From NCBI GenBank assembly GCA_019614645.1, contig JABWDB010000004.1, positions 13,640,001 to 13,704,000 on the forward strand: a stretch of DNA of 64,000 nt, read 5' to 3'. Each line of letters starts with the position of its first letter. The stretch's first letter is position 1. Shown here piece by piece: positions 26,801-41,100 of the stretch. Below the pieces are notes generated by a model, which was given only the letters and a program-made list of their open reading frames with translations, was not told the DNA's origin and ran no database searches. Source of the DNA: Stratiolaelaps scimitus (lineage: Eukaryota; Arthropoda; Arachnida; Mesostigmata; Laelapidae). Made by a program: the position numbers and the translations under genes.

Positions 26801-29800
26801 AACACAATCGACAACTATTGTATCATCGGACAAACTTCTAGTACGATACTGGATCGTGGTAGTAGCAGTAGTATGATAGCATAATTAATAATAATTAATA
26901 ACAATAATAATAATGACAGCTTAAATGAAAAATGCACCAGTGCTCGTTGGTCAGGGGTGGCCTTCATTTCAGCGTGTGCGTCGACATGTCATACTATTAA
27001 CAGATTCGCAATATTCGCGAGACAGCGAAAATAGCCTGACCAATGCAATTGACAAAGCGTCCACCGTTTCATTCAGAACAAGAGCATCTATCAGCCCGTA
27101 TCGGTGAGCGCAATTTTGGGATACCACCTTGGCGGCTGCGGCTGTCTCGGACACCCCATTATATCTAGCCATTGATCTGCCCATGCTGCCGCATCGGACG
27201 ACAGCCATCAGGGTTTGGGCCACAGTAATTATGGTACGGGGGGACATTATCGCGCACTAGAACGCGCTCCTTTCTGTCGGTTCAATAATAGCGCACCACC
27301 ACCACCACCACCACCCGTGTCACCAGCCGCTCGACGCACAATGTTAGAGCATTGATACCTACCTAGAGACATTCATTCATAATTTTGCTGCGGCTACATA
27401 GATCAGCAGATTACTGCGATTTCTGCTCCGTCTGGTGGGGTGTACCTATATAATTAATGTGTATAGAATCAACTGTGGCGCGTGCGGGCATAGGCCTTCA
27501 TCGTGGGACACGTCTGAACAACAGCAACAACAACGTCCAATGAAGCGATTCTATTCAATCCTGCTGATGGACATCATATTGATGGAAGAAGCATGACGCA
27601 GCGAGGCGATGTACAACAATAGAACCTTGAAGAGAATTGAGTAACGAACATTTGTTGTTAAAATGTCGACAGGCAACAAAAGATATAATGTCATTAACCA
27701 TAATGTAGTGATGTTCATTGATTAGCATAGGGAACCGAGGACAGAGGTCGGTTTTTTTAAACAGTCTCAGCTATCTCTCAGCATCAATGAGCCTAATGCA
27801 CTGAGGGATATTAGCTGCGACATGCCAACTAACTAATATATATATATGTATATACATTATATATATATTAGTTACTTCGGTGCTGCCTGCATAAACTACG
27901 CTTGCAACGGGAAGGAAAACTCTAATAACCCTCCGATATGGCCATGTTTGTGCATAATCATTGCACCCCCATAACGACCTCCCCGTTGACGAAGCAAAGG
28001 TGACGTATAGTAATAGTCTGTTCCGCTTGAGTCGTTCTAAAGATTTAATAGCCGCTCCTGGCGGGCCTATGAGCTCAAGGCCCATTACATCGGAGTCCTC
28101 TGCCAAGCTATTCAAACGAAAGATGACAGGTAACCAAACCAGTGACCGGACAGCGGTTAGTGCGATTGTGTCCTGTGATCGTGAGCTGCTGAGTCACGTC
28201 AGATAAATGCGTGACCAAGGGTGATGCGTGGCGGGCTTGCAACGGCGAGTCTAGCTCACAGCCGTATGCAAAACTGCTTGGCTATGAACCAGAGCCGAAT
28301 CTTTTCGTCCGTCAACTGTATGTACAGCATCAATAGGTGCCTGCATTATGTGACGTGACGAGTTAAGCGATATCAAGTATGTCACTACCAACCGTCGATC
28401 TTCCCCTTAACGAATTGACTTCCTGACTTCCGTGTTGTGTCATGCATGACCCTCAACCTGTCAGGGTTAAAGATATGAGCACGGCAAAGGTCGGGATTGG
28501 CCTTCATGAATAAACACCGTGCGCTGTATCTCACTCTGAGTGCTGTCTTTGAGACAAAATGGCCTTAGCGTGGTGCTTACAAGCAGTCGACGGTTTTCCT
28601 TTAAGCGCAGGTCTCTTGCTTGGCGGACTACTACTTGCATGTGCTGTTATTGTGGTCGATTATAACTTGAAGACCTCTGTCGTCGCATCTCATGGCCCTA
28701 TGTTTACGTTTGTCGAAAGCTACATAATATGGCTTTGTCTTTTATTCATGCAAACTACAGAGACCCACAAGAGGTATTCTCGTCGATATCCTCGCAAACT
28801 CGGTAACTAGGCATATACAACCATAGGTAGTCGCGCTTGGCTGTCACAGTTTCAGGTAGTCGTCCTCGGCTCTAGCGTTAAACTCGGGTAAATCCCTAGA
28901 GTTTCTAATGTAACGGGGTATATTACTCCAAGTCGCTACTACTGCATCTGTTGGGCGTTCATTAGCGAATACTGTTCTTCAACTTGGAACCTCTAGGTTG
29001 CGAAACGTGGCTCGTCTACGACTTGAACAGCTGAATTTGATTAATCAGATAATCATCGGCTTTACACGAAATCATAGATATCGGTTGATGTTCACAGCCA
29101 ATCGATCTCAAGAATCCAACCCTCATCATCTTTTGAAACAGCTAAGCCAATTTGACTTGTCTGTACACGAAACGTGATCGGCTGGAAGCGAGTTCAAGTT
29201 CTTAATGAAGTGTCGTTTGGGCTGTGTTTCCATTGAAATAATCACTGAACAACCTTTAGTTGTGTGTAATGATACACTAGACCACCGTCGGAGACATCGA
29301 CTTCAAGCTAATCGCGTGTCATTATCAAGCTTGAGCAACGAACGCATTTTCAATTCAGGCCTATTAATGTATTCTGCGTCTTGCGGTCGGTGTGCCAGAC
29401 GGAGATCCCCATGCCCTCACAGGAACGTGGTGCAGAAGAGTTCAAGGTCTCCGTTTCCCATCTGTTCAAGTCTAAAGTTGTTGTATATTTTTTAGCTAAC
29501 ATCGTCAGTTGCGCTCGGCACCACGTTTGACGAAGTAACACTTTACAGGACCCGGACTCAGTGGTATCTACATATTCACAGACGTCGGTCAAGATTGTCT
29601 GCTGTTTGGCATTGTGCCAATGCCGAGACTCGTTGCACGGTCACCATCGAGCGAGTAGAGTCAAACAGCGTATACCCTTATTTGACGGGCAGGCCATAGG
29701 CCGCACACGGGTCAACAACAGAGCAAAGTAACTGCCACACTTGGACCTGTGCTACGGCAACCAGTCGGCCGATGGATAAAAAAAAGCCGACGATGGCGCA

Positions 29801-31379
29801 AGCCTGAATAGGCTAAGCAGACTTACGAGTGTCACTGCTCTGTGTGTGCTTGATGATTCTACTCGATGCGTCAATGAGCTTTGTTTCGGGTGCCGAACTG
29901 AAGGCGCTGAACTTGGACACACGTTGGAAAGCAGCGTTTGCTAACTGATACCTAGTAGTATTTCATCAGCTCAGACAAAGAACGAAGAGGTTTGCCTTCA
30001 GAGCAGACTCTCCGGTCTGCGCCGAGAGCACTCCGTCGTAGAATAAGCTGTGCGGGAGCTATGTATCTTAGGTTCATTGTAATCTGAGCAGAGTCACCAG
30101 CACGTGGTAAAGATATATCACGTTATAAAATATATCAGGGGTGGTTGCATCTATCCCCGCCCCCAACTACTAATTATCGCATATATTAAAACAGACAGTA
30201 AACGTTCTAAATCCACTTTTTTTTATAGGTCACTAACTGTACGAATTATGTCGGTGGAGCCATCTCACTATTGAGCTGCAAAAGCTGCTGGAAAGAGATG
30301 AAAATAACAATCGGTTATCCTGTAACCACACGAGCAATATTAGTGACATCTTTGAGAAGAATGCAGTTAGAATTAACCTAGCTGTTTATTTATAATCATA
30401 ATTAATACATCATTATTAACGCAGTTTAATTATTAGCATTAAATACAAAATACAAAGAGTCGACTGATCAGGCTTGAATTTACTGTCTAAAAACGGTGCA
30501 CATAAATAGCGTTCGTTCGTAGCTTTCAGCTGTGTCATATCCATAAGATGTCCAGGTTCCACGGTCAGGGGAGGCTCTCCCCCCGCCGTCGCAACAAAAA
30601 AAAATACAACGTGCCATGTATTGTACCGCGAGTTATGATAGATTTACGCATGGCTGCCGTCGAATTTGCCCATTAAAATACGTATTTTTTTTCTTCTCGT
30701 CACTGTTTGGGCGTTCACCTCGAAATGACTATCCAACTATTTCTGCTGGCGAGTTTAACAGCGACCTTGTATCCATAGAGCTGTTGTGTTGTACGGCTCG
30801 AGCAGATCAGATCCAACCGGGACTAGTATGTCATTAAGGGGACACACAGGTCAGAAAAACACGCCTAAAATTTGATCTAATAACGGCGCCCACCGAAATC
30901 ACAATATAGACTTGTAAATGGCACTAAAGGGTGAATATAATAAACAACTACAAAACAGAAATATAGTGGCGGGAGAACACGTACAGACAATTCAATGATG
31001 CAAAATGCCAGACTTCATCGTCCGGGGGGTGCAACGCCCTCAGTTGATGCACAACCAACCACCAAAGGTTATCGATTGTGCTGCTGTCTATGTAAAAGGG
31101 TTGTCGGCAGCGCTACGAATCTATTATAGCTCGATCAATTTAAATCATATCGCGACTACGGTCCCACGGTACCAATGTAATTGGATCTAACTAGGCAGAC
31201 GAGCTACTGTACTACTCCCCTAGTCAGAATATATATATATGTACTATCTATTTATTGAACTTACCATATACAATGGTAAGCCATTGAATGGGCCCACTAG
31301 AATCCACCCTTCTGTAGGCATTCTAGTTTTCTCTGATAGAATAGAGAGAGTACAGGTCGAGGATAACTAATATAATCAA

Positions 31380-31415
<36 letters not shown>

Positions 31416-34400
31416 CAATTTATTGAGCTTACTATATACAATTGTCAGGATGGGTGACAAAGAGAAATATCACGTTTTAGTCTATGATAACTATAGCCTA
31501 ATCTGTATCGTATACGCGTGCGTAATCAGAAACGATAATCGTCCACAGAAATGTGAGGACCACAACTGCATCCACAATTACGGTTTACTGGCGAAACAAT
31601 CTTTACGCCTCCAAGACGCCAACTGACACTGTCAGACTTACCTATCAAAACATGTCAAACGCACAGGGTTCACACACGCCACATCCTTGGGACAGATAAC
31701 ATGCACTGTTCGTAAAACACAAGCATATACACAAAAAAAAGTCTGTACACCACGAGCACTTCGCTGTTGGCCGGATGGCACATGAATGCGACAGAAACGT
31801 ATTGCTGCAAAAAAATATAATCTTAGATTTCCAACGAGAGCGAAAACAATGAGACAACACTTAAAATCATCAGCATCGTCCGTATTGTTATTATTACTAT
31901 TTCATTATACTCATCATGCACACTCAGCGCGAAATAGCAGTGCTGACTGAATTTTGTACCACGTACGCAATATCCCGTACGCAACCAAATATATACAGAA
32001 GTAAAAAGCACATGTCGGCGATTTTTAATGACGACAGTAGAGTAATTCAATGCCTGCATGGGTCGTTCCTCTTTGAACCCTTGAAGGTTGGTCGGTCCCC
32101 CCTTAGCTTCTCATGTTAGTCATCATGAGGAATCGCTCGCGTGTGATGCACAGCTTCTTGTCATTTGTTGTTCACCTCTCATCATATTGGCGACTCAAGT
32201 GACATTTCATTCGGGCCGCGGTCGCCCCCCATTCCGCTTCACTAATTAGCCGTAATAGGCTGCGGCTACAATTTCTACGATCGCTCTGATTTATATCTAT
32301 CTACCTATATATTACGCCAAGCTTGCTGCGGCTATCGCCGCGTTGTAGTAATAATAATATTCTCCATATCCCTTGGACAGCCGCTCTGTGAGTCGTTCAA
32401 CTCACGCCTGAAATCACGGTAATCAAATGCGTCAAACGACCAGCCGAGCGCCAGTGATCCGGCCAGTCATCACCAGCAAAGGGGGGGCCATGACAGCCAT
32501 CATCGTCATCGTCATCGTCATTTCAAGCTTTTCGGATAGACATTGTCCATATTCAGCTATCTATTTATATAGCAGTGACTTTAGCAGCTGTATCACTATC
32601 TCTGACAGTGATCTTTGCAAGCGTTTGTGAGAAGTAGCGATAATTCCACTGTTCACGACCGCCTCCTCCGTCGGCCCATACACTTGTGTCGGAGTCATAT
32701 AAGTGACACGAGCTAGTAATTATATCTGCTGTACGCGGAGCACACACCTCGCGCACAGTGTGCCATTCAACAGGGTGACATGGGCTATTCAAGCTAAACG
32801 GCTTCAACGCCGAGTAACAGTCAATCAGTGCTGGCTGCTGCTGCTGCCGCTGCTTCTGCCGTCGTGGCTGATAGATATAACACAATGCCTGTGAAGTGCG
32901 TCAACTACCACATGACGAACAGTTCGAACGACAAAAGCACAACAGGAGCTGGTCACATACAGACAGACATAGACGCCCGTGGACAGCATTTGAAATCGTC
33001 ACCAGCAGTCTGCCATCACGAACCAGTCCGGCGTCAGCCCGGACGACCGGTGAGGAGCACCGTCTTCTCATATTCTTTAACTTCTTCGACAACAGCGACA
33101 ACGTGAGCTGAGCAATAATGATAATAATAATAATAATAGTAATAACAGCAGCCACCGCAACAACCAGAGATGGCTGCTGGCGAGAGCGCAGTCAAATTGC
33201 CGCACCCAGCCTTTCATAAATTTGGCTAGCCACACAGGCGAGCCCGAAACGGCTTGGATTCGAGCGGGATCCCCTGGACGACATCAAACGGTTTCAGCAC
33301 ATCGCTACGGTCGATGTGGACAGCAGGCGAGAATCCCAAGATCCGTGAGCGCCACGGCTCTGCGCGTACTTGGCTTCTTACAAATGTCCTGGTGTCGTTG
33401 CCGCACACATTCGTTGATCACAAATCAGAAGCTGCAACTTGGTCGCTTCTCGTCTAAGAACTGTGCTTGCACTCGTGCCGCTCTGGCAATATTTGGTTAA
33501 GCCAGTACGCCCTGCGCTGTTAGCAATATCTGACTGATACTGTAGCTGATACGTCGGCCGGCATCAGTTGACAGCTGTCATTTGATACAATTGTATTATC
33601 TGATACAATAGCGGAATAGAATAAGTTACTTGAGACAGCGACAAAGGAAAGAAAAAGGAAAGAAAACTAATGAACTGTAGGGGAGGAGAGACCATATTTT
33701 GGACAGTGCACTATGAACAGACGGTTCACGCCATCTCCATATGCTCGTATGAGATATACGCATATATGTATGCATGTGTATGCACAATATGTATGCCAAG
33801 CAGCCACCAAACAATCAACTATACCTATCTGTCTTTTGTTCTATCTCTTCAAAATCTGTATCTGTTACGACGTTCTCATTTTTGTATTACACCACTGTAA
33901 TCGGAATACAATAAGCCACCCGCATTTCAACCCGGCGGTGCGTTTTACATCTAGAGCATCGTGGTGTTATTGTCGTTGTTGTTGTTGGTGTTGATCTGTG
34001 CGGTGTCGATGGATATCATACATGCATCGCACATTGTAATATCGACGGACATCCACTCGTTCATTCATAGGGGCCTGCCTTGCCGCGGCGTCTTGTGGAC
34101 GTCCATTCGCCATTCGCTGCAGCATCCCAAGCGATTAGTTGTTGAGTTATTCAAATTGAAATTTACTCCGTTCACTTCCACTGCGGTTGCTGCCGTTTAC
34201 TATGAGTACTGCCATCGTAGCTATTACGCTATTCCGGCCTTTCATGCACGACACCAATGTATCAGCGACATACCCACCTCGCGTTCGCTACTGTCGTTGC
34301 CAATGCGCCATCTGGGTTTTCTCGCGCGGAAGCCCGTACTGAATACCCGTATGCCGCTCCTAGCTACCGTGTCGTACAGCGTTCGTACCACCGTGACGAT

Positions 34401-35081
34401 AGATGCCCTTACCGGCGTCGCTCGCTGTCGACTTTGGCCCGACAGCTTCAATTCCACAGCAACCACCAACGGCAGCAGAGATAGCTGCAATTGTTACAGT
34501 GGCTGTGGTCGTGCTGCGGCTGTTGCTGTCATTGCTTCGTTGCATTTCATTGGTTAAGCGACGACGCAAGCATCTTTCGTTTTACATCAAAAAGGAAACA
34601 TGGAGAGATATACTGATCGAGAGGTGGAAAACGCAAGAGAGAAAGGGACACCCTGGCAGATGAATACGTGTGCATATTCGGCTGATGCCGATAATCATCA
34701 TCAATTGAAACATAGTAACCACAGCGGGAATAGCGGACGCCGCTGTTACTGCTGCGGTTACTGGCGGTAGGTAGTGCTCGTATCGAGCACAAGGCGGCGA
34801 CGGCGATGGCGGCGGCAGCACTGACGGTACGCGTAGGACCGGTGACACACTAATAGATTGTATATATTGAGTAGGAATAATAATTCGGTTTTCACTGCAG
34901 TTGTGAATATCAAATGGTTATTAGAAAAAAAAACACAAAAATGAGAGAAATAATAAACAACATCACGCTTCGACTGTGCTGGGTGTGGCCTTCATAGATG
35001 CGTAGCTCGGTGTATTTTCGCTCTGTGGACTTCTTTCTTCACACACACACACATATATATATATATGTGTGTGTATATATT

Positions 35082-35116
<35 letters not shown>

Positions 35117-38100
35117 CCAGCCACACTGGATAGCTAGCTATACAGGCGAAAATGCAGGGCGAAATTGGTTTGCCAAGAACTCGCGCGCCGGATGTAACGC
35201 AGGATAACATAATCAACAGTATACAGTATGTGTTATCCATAAATTGATTACACGACTTATATATGATGGCCCACAACAGAAATGATATTTTCCCAGCTGA
35301 CCTTCCCCGTCTGTGGGCGACTCGAGCGCTCTCTCGCGTCGTCGTCAGGGTACGCCACGCTACTTTGACCAATATAGTCGAACGTCACAGGGTTACCACA
35401 GGGTAACTCATGGCATTTGCTTCAAAATCGAATTATATCACATTCAGTCCCGCGTACGTTCGTGGAGAATACGGCCATTCGGCCTTAGTCGAACGTTCTG
35501 CACATGTATCAATGTGGAAGCGAAATTCAGTCGGCACTGAGAAGCACGAAATGTTCGAGCCTTCAGTCATCCGAACTATCTGTCGCAGAACGTTTTCACC
35601 GTTTTATCTCACGAATGAGCGAGTGAATGAGTCGCTAGCTATCTAGCTATTGTAGCCTCACAGAGATATGCATTCGTTGGCATGATATTGTACATGCTAC
35701 CCTCCCCGCCGATGACACATGTGGCCATGATCGAACGCTGATCATCAGCAATCGCCAGCCCACCATGAAGCTGCGATGTCATCTTCTGTAAGTGGCCGAC
35801 CCTCGGCTTGGTCGAAATTTTGGCCAGAGCTTTCCTTGCGCTCGATGCCCGGCAGCGTTCGATAGCTACCACTCTACCTCTGGAATAGGTACTACCCTCT
35901 TCTCGTATCGAGAGCGAGAGATGATTCGAGCGATATTTCTGGTGTTGTCATCTGCTCGTTCGTTAATCGTTGCCCGGGAGTCGATTATAGCAATCATACA
36001 ACAAGAATAATGCTATTAATCAACAATTCAGCGACATCGCGTCATTCGCATTTCCGCGTCTTGTCTGAAACGACAGCAAAGATGGACAATGTATGACTCG
36101 TGTTTGCTTAAAAATATAGAATAATAACAAAGGGACGATTAAGAACGGTGAAGGTTTAACTTTCTACCGCGATGAATGGGTAGTTACTAAACGGAGAAAA
36201 TCGGGTGCCTAAAATCAAGTACACGATTGGGATTTATTTTCTAAAGATATTATGTATTTTCTATAATAGTACAGATCGACGGGAATGCACAGCAGATGTT
36301 GTGGCGTTTATTGTCACAACAAAATACAATGCAGTGATCGCTCAATTGTCAGTTCCCCTGTACCAGTGTCTTTGCGGAACTGATAAATGATTTGCAGGAA
36401 CTTCCATCTCTCGCACATTTCATTGGCCTGCAGCGATGACAAAGCAGACAATGTGCTTCTCATTAGTGGCGTTGAATTGAAGACCAACACCCCCACGGTT
36501 CTCCCCTTCCCCAGCGTCCACAAACGTCTGAAGAAAACTTTGTTTCGCGTGTCCCACTCGATGCTCTCGTTCACCTACAGCGTTTTCAGCGTTCTCCTTT
36601 GCGTGTTATAACCGTCAGGATTTTTCGTCGTTGAGAGAGCAACAGCGGTTTTGTCCTATTTGAACTATTTCATCGCGCTCACGGGGGTAACCGCTGACAA
36701 GGACGCAGTGGCTCGCGCTAATTATGATAAGGGCCATCTCCGCATGATCGTAGTAGCATTAGCACTAGCGGCGGCGGCAGTACTGGTAACAGTAGTAGTT
36801 GTTGTTGTGGTTGTTGTTTTAGTGGCAGCTGTAGCGAGCGAAGACGATGGCCGGGAGTCTCTTCTCTGGCTGTGCTGTCCGTTGCCTCTGTCCCTGTTAG
36901 AGCAGATGCTGCCGACTCCGACAGCTTACATTTTATGGCATAGTCAGTCGACCCCGATAGAGACGTCCACTTGTTGCTGCTCCTGCTGCTGCTGTTACTG
37001 CCACAACCCAACCAGTAAACTGTCACTAGCTATTACGATTATTCAGTCTGTAGCTGTACTCGTCTTCGTATAGTGTTCTCATTGCTGCCGGTGTCAGCAC
37101 TCGGCCACCATAAGGAGAAAACGTAACTGACAGGAGAGAGGCTGGTCACCTTTTAAAATCAACCGAAAACGACAACTCGTTCCCTCAACAGCCTATTCAA
37201 TGAATCACAATACAAACTGCTAGCAAGCCCAGTGAATACCGAATCGTGGAACGCACTACGCTGCGGATGTGCAAGTGACACCGACCAGTGTCACACGCAA
37301 GAGATCCAAGATCAAGCAAACTTCAAGCTCGATAAAGTAGTGGCCTACTTAATAGAGTAGTGCTTTTGAAACAAATACACCATTCATTCGTTCATTCAAT
37401 TATGGGTCCGGGTATTGTTGATTGAACTTGCTCATTTGAGAGTTCAGCAGGCAATGAGACCCGTGAGAATCCATAATACGAAGTTATATGGAGACAATGT
37501 ACCACTAATTAATGATGTACCCACCGAGTAGATTTTCCGGGTTGATTGTCGGCCTTAAACATTGAACTCAGTCCACGGTACAACTGCTTTCGTCATTGCT
37601 TCATACGACGGACAACCTGTTTTGCAACGCAAATGTACACCGGTGGTGTGCCCATCCCCGAGTACAACAGTGAACAAGTCCAATTGAGGAAATCAGTTCT
37701 GTACACTCGTAGTCTACACATTGTTAATTCGGACAGTTAAACCAAGACAGTTGCATCCACTGGCAAAGACTAGCCAGCCGTGGAGTCATCCCCGCTTCAA
37801 GATGTTCTCTTCAGTATTACGAACAAATACAAATTGCCAACTGCCGTCATTTGATGACCATCTAAATATAATACTTAGTTTGGCGACTGCGTTTGAACGG
37901 TCATCACGGGAGACAATCTGCCATGTTCGGCTTTTACCTCCCTCTCTGTTCCCTTATAATTATCAGTCACATTTTTCAGCAGCACTTTACGCACTTCACT
38001 CTGTTGCGACCGATTTTTCCCCTCTTTTTATAGACGAATCTCCCGCCAGCTCGTTTCAATAAAGAAGAACACTGATCGATTCAGACGATATACGACGACA

Positions 38101-41100
38101 GGCTCACTTATATGTATATATATATATATGTTTCGGCCGAATGACCAACAACTTGGTACACTTTACACCGCACAGCCGCACTAATTATTGATCGAGCGCC
38201 CACAGACGTACATGTATACACTGATCACTTGTAGTAGTAGCACAGTGAGAAATGTCCGCGTACGCATCTCTTCGGTCGGATCGCATCGGAGCCTCCCTAT
38301 AAGTAATAGTATATAATCTGAGTCGGCGAATGAAACGTCTGTGTGTCAATTCGTTCACATATTCGCCCATCGAAGATTCATCTTTCGATGACGTTCGTTC
38401 ATCCAGTCCCTTCTATCCGCATATTAATCTCTCCAGAAACAATAGCGCTCCGATGATCGTCGCCGTTGCCGCCGTACCCGTGCACCACTGTGATGGCCAA
38501 TCGTTCCGAGCCATTTCGGGCCGCCCTTCGCCCATTCATATTTGCTATGACTGAGCAAAAAAGAAAACAAAATCAACGCTAACCAAATCGACCAGCAGCA
38601 TCGAGCCAGAAGAAGGCTCGCCGTTATCAGGTGGTGCCCGTATATTTACGCGTACGTGGTAGTTACTCATCACAACAAGTGGTTTCCTCTGCGTGACCCA
38701 TCGCTTACGGCAGATATTCCCCTCTACGGTCGAACACAGCACAAACACGTGGGAGCGATAGACCCTTCCGTACCGGTGCCGTACAATATACCTTTGGAAG
38801 AGATCGACAAGATAGGGGGATGGCCGATGAATCGCCGGTGGTGCTGGCTGCGGTGTTGTGAGACGAGTAATAGAATAAAGTCGCCGAATGCATTTCGCTA
38901 CCATGGAGCGTTTGCCCTATCATACAGAATAATAATAATAATAATAATACAGTAAATGTGCTGATATATTGCGCTAGCAGTCGCCGTAGACGAATGCTGA
39001 TAATAATCAAGGGGGCGTTCTTGCAGTCGCTGTTATCGCCACCGTGTCTGCTACCGCTCTTTGCGCACAACAGTGTTCCGCAACCCTTGTCCGTTTGGCG
39101 AGACGGTCGAAGCACCTGTGGTGATTCTTGCTCGACGCTGACGAACTTACAACCACACCCCGGCTGTGCCGTGCGTACGGACCGTTATGACGTCCTGTTG
39201 AAGAGCTAATCTCTGTTCACCAGTGCGCGATCGCTGTCGCGGTATGCACACGCGTGCAGTGGATTAAAAGCAGTCTGCGTGCAGCATTAAAAGCAGTCCG
39301 CCATGGAAGAGCAAGAATCGCCAGTTGAACACGATCTATTATTATCCAATTGCTCATTAGTAACAAAAGTAATACTTGCAGAGGCGGGAGTACCTGGGTC
39401 AACACATTGGTGACTGTACACAGTGCCACCAATTGAGCTGAGTATTTCACTCGTGGCGAGGCTCCAGCATCGTTGTCTTCTACGCGTCTGTTTCGCCTCG
39501 TCCGTGAGCTTGTGAACTTCGACAGTACGGAATTGCTTAGGCGAGCCCGGTGACCTGGTGGTGCTCCTTCGTGTGCGCCTTGCAATTGGAGCAGATACGT
39601 AGATGCACGGGTTCGATCCCCACCGTCGCACATTTGCATTTAAAGGGGTTGTTGTCCGTCTTATGAAACCTTATGCCGAAAGCAGTTGTACCGTGGACGT
39701 TAAATGTTGGCTGTGGCTCAGCCCGGCAAATTTATTAGTACAGAATTGCTTAAGGAACCTTAAGAAAGCAAAAGCGACGAAGAAAGACGCAGGCTTCTGC
39801 GGCAGCCACGGCGACTGTGGCGATTTTGGTCGATGTGGCGCGAGCATTCAAGCAGGCGCAACAAGATATGAGGCCCCAAATGGGCCGTGCCTCGCGCCGA
39901 TATTTGCCGCTCGAAGTGCACTTTGCGGCTTCAGGTGGAAATCGAAGACGTTATTGACGTTGTTGTAGCCTGCTATCGACGCTGCTGGCCTGACATCCGC
40001 GCGAAGCCTGGGGCTGTCCAATTTATACTTAGTATATATATATATATATATTAAGTATAAATTGGATGGACGTAGGGGCGACATCTTCAGACGAAACATC
40101 GCTGGTTATCCTCCTGATAAGCAGGAAAAAGTAAAGAAAGGCAGCTCGCTAAAGCGAAACGCCGCACTGCTTGGTGCTACCGCCACAGCAGCAGCAGTGA
40201 TAACAGTGGCCAGTAGTACTAATAGAAGTACTTCCACTTGTGATAGTTGTAAGTCAACCAGTCCCCCCAGATTGTCAGAGAGAAGATACGATGATGTTGA
40301 GCTGCTGCTGCTGCAGCAGCTGCTATTGCTTCTGTATCACTCACCGCAGCTACGAGCAATCACTGTGTTAGTGGCGGTAGCTAATGCTGAACAAGTCGAA
40401 AAGTAGATAATTGGGACGCCGGACGACAACGTCATAGCGTGACATTTTTCCTCCATCGGTCCGCCATGCGCCACCGGCCCGGTCGCCATCGGCGCGGTAT
40501 TGTCCACCCCCTGATTCTTGTTGTCGACGTTGCATCTAGCATGCGGCGCAAAATTGGGGATAGCCGAACAGAAGCAGATGTCCTGTATATCGCCGGTGGG
40601 ATACATTGAGCGACGATGCACGTCGAGTGGCGTTTGAGAGGGTGACCAGCAATAACGGTGGTCCCAATAGCACCGGTAATCGGTGCAGCTTTCATGGGTA
40701 TTTAGTTGCCGGTTTCTCGCACTGGCGCATCGCCGTCTGTGGGCTGTACTATATGCTTGTTCGTGGCCTGTGCTGGCTGTTGAGGCGAATGAGAGAGAAA
40801 CATCGAATTCAGATGGGGAAATCACTCGTAGGGACAGCGTCTTCGGCGAGGGTAGACCAGGCAGGATATGTTAGATCGGCTAACTTAGGAGAGTCTGCCG
40901 CGAGAATTCGACGAAGACGACCATATGATATTGATAATGATCAGATTTGCAGCTTGTCAGTTCATCGTGGTCAGTAATCGCTTTTTCTATTACCCGCTTT
41001 GTTGCTCTGTTACCTGATACAAAGTGATAATTGGAATAATGTCATGCTGGTGTGAGAGGTCGGTGAACAAACCGCATGAAGAGCGAGTCTAATATATAGA

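Noticed and set aside
33961..34557. 198-codon + strand open frame with a signal-peptide-like start
   Set aside because: The hydrophobic start comes from a TTG/GTT simple tract. The rest is Arg/Ser/Thr-rich chance sequence, with overlapping frames equally open on both strands.
39600..39625. tRNA gene suggested by GGGTTCGATCCC
   Set aside because: No cloverleaf or anticodon arm; the B box belongs to the SINE, as do the matches at 23430, 46560 and 60009.
40337..40977. 162-codon minus and 123-codon plus overlapping open frames
   Set aside because: Both strands are open over the same GC-rich stretch, so composition rather than selection explains it.
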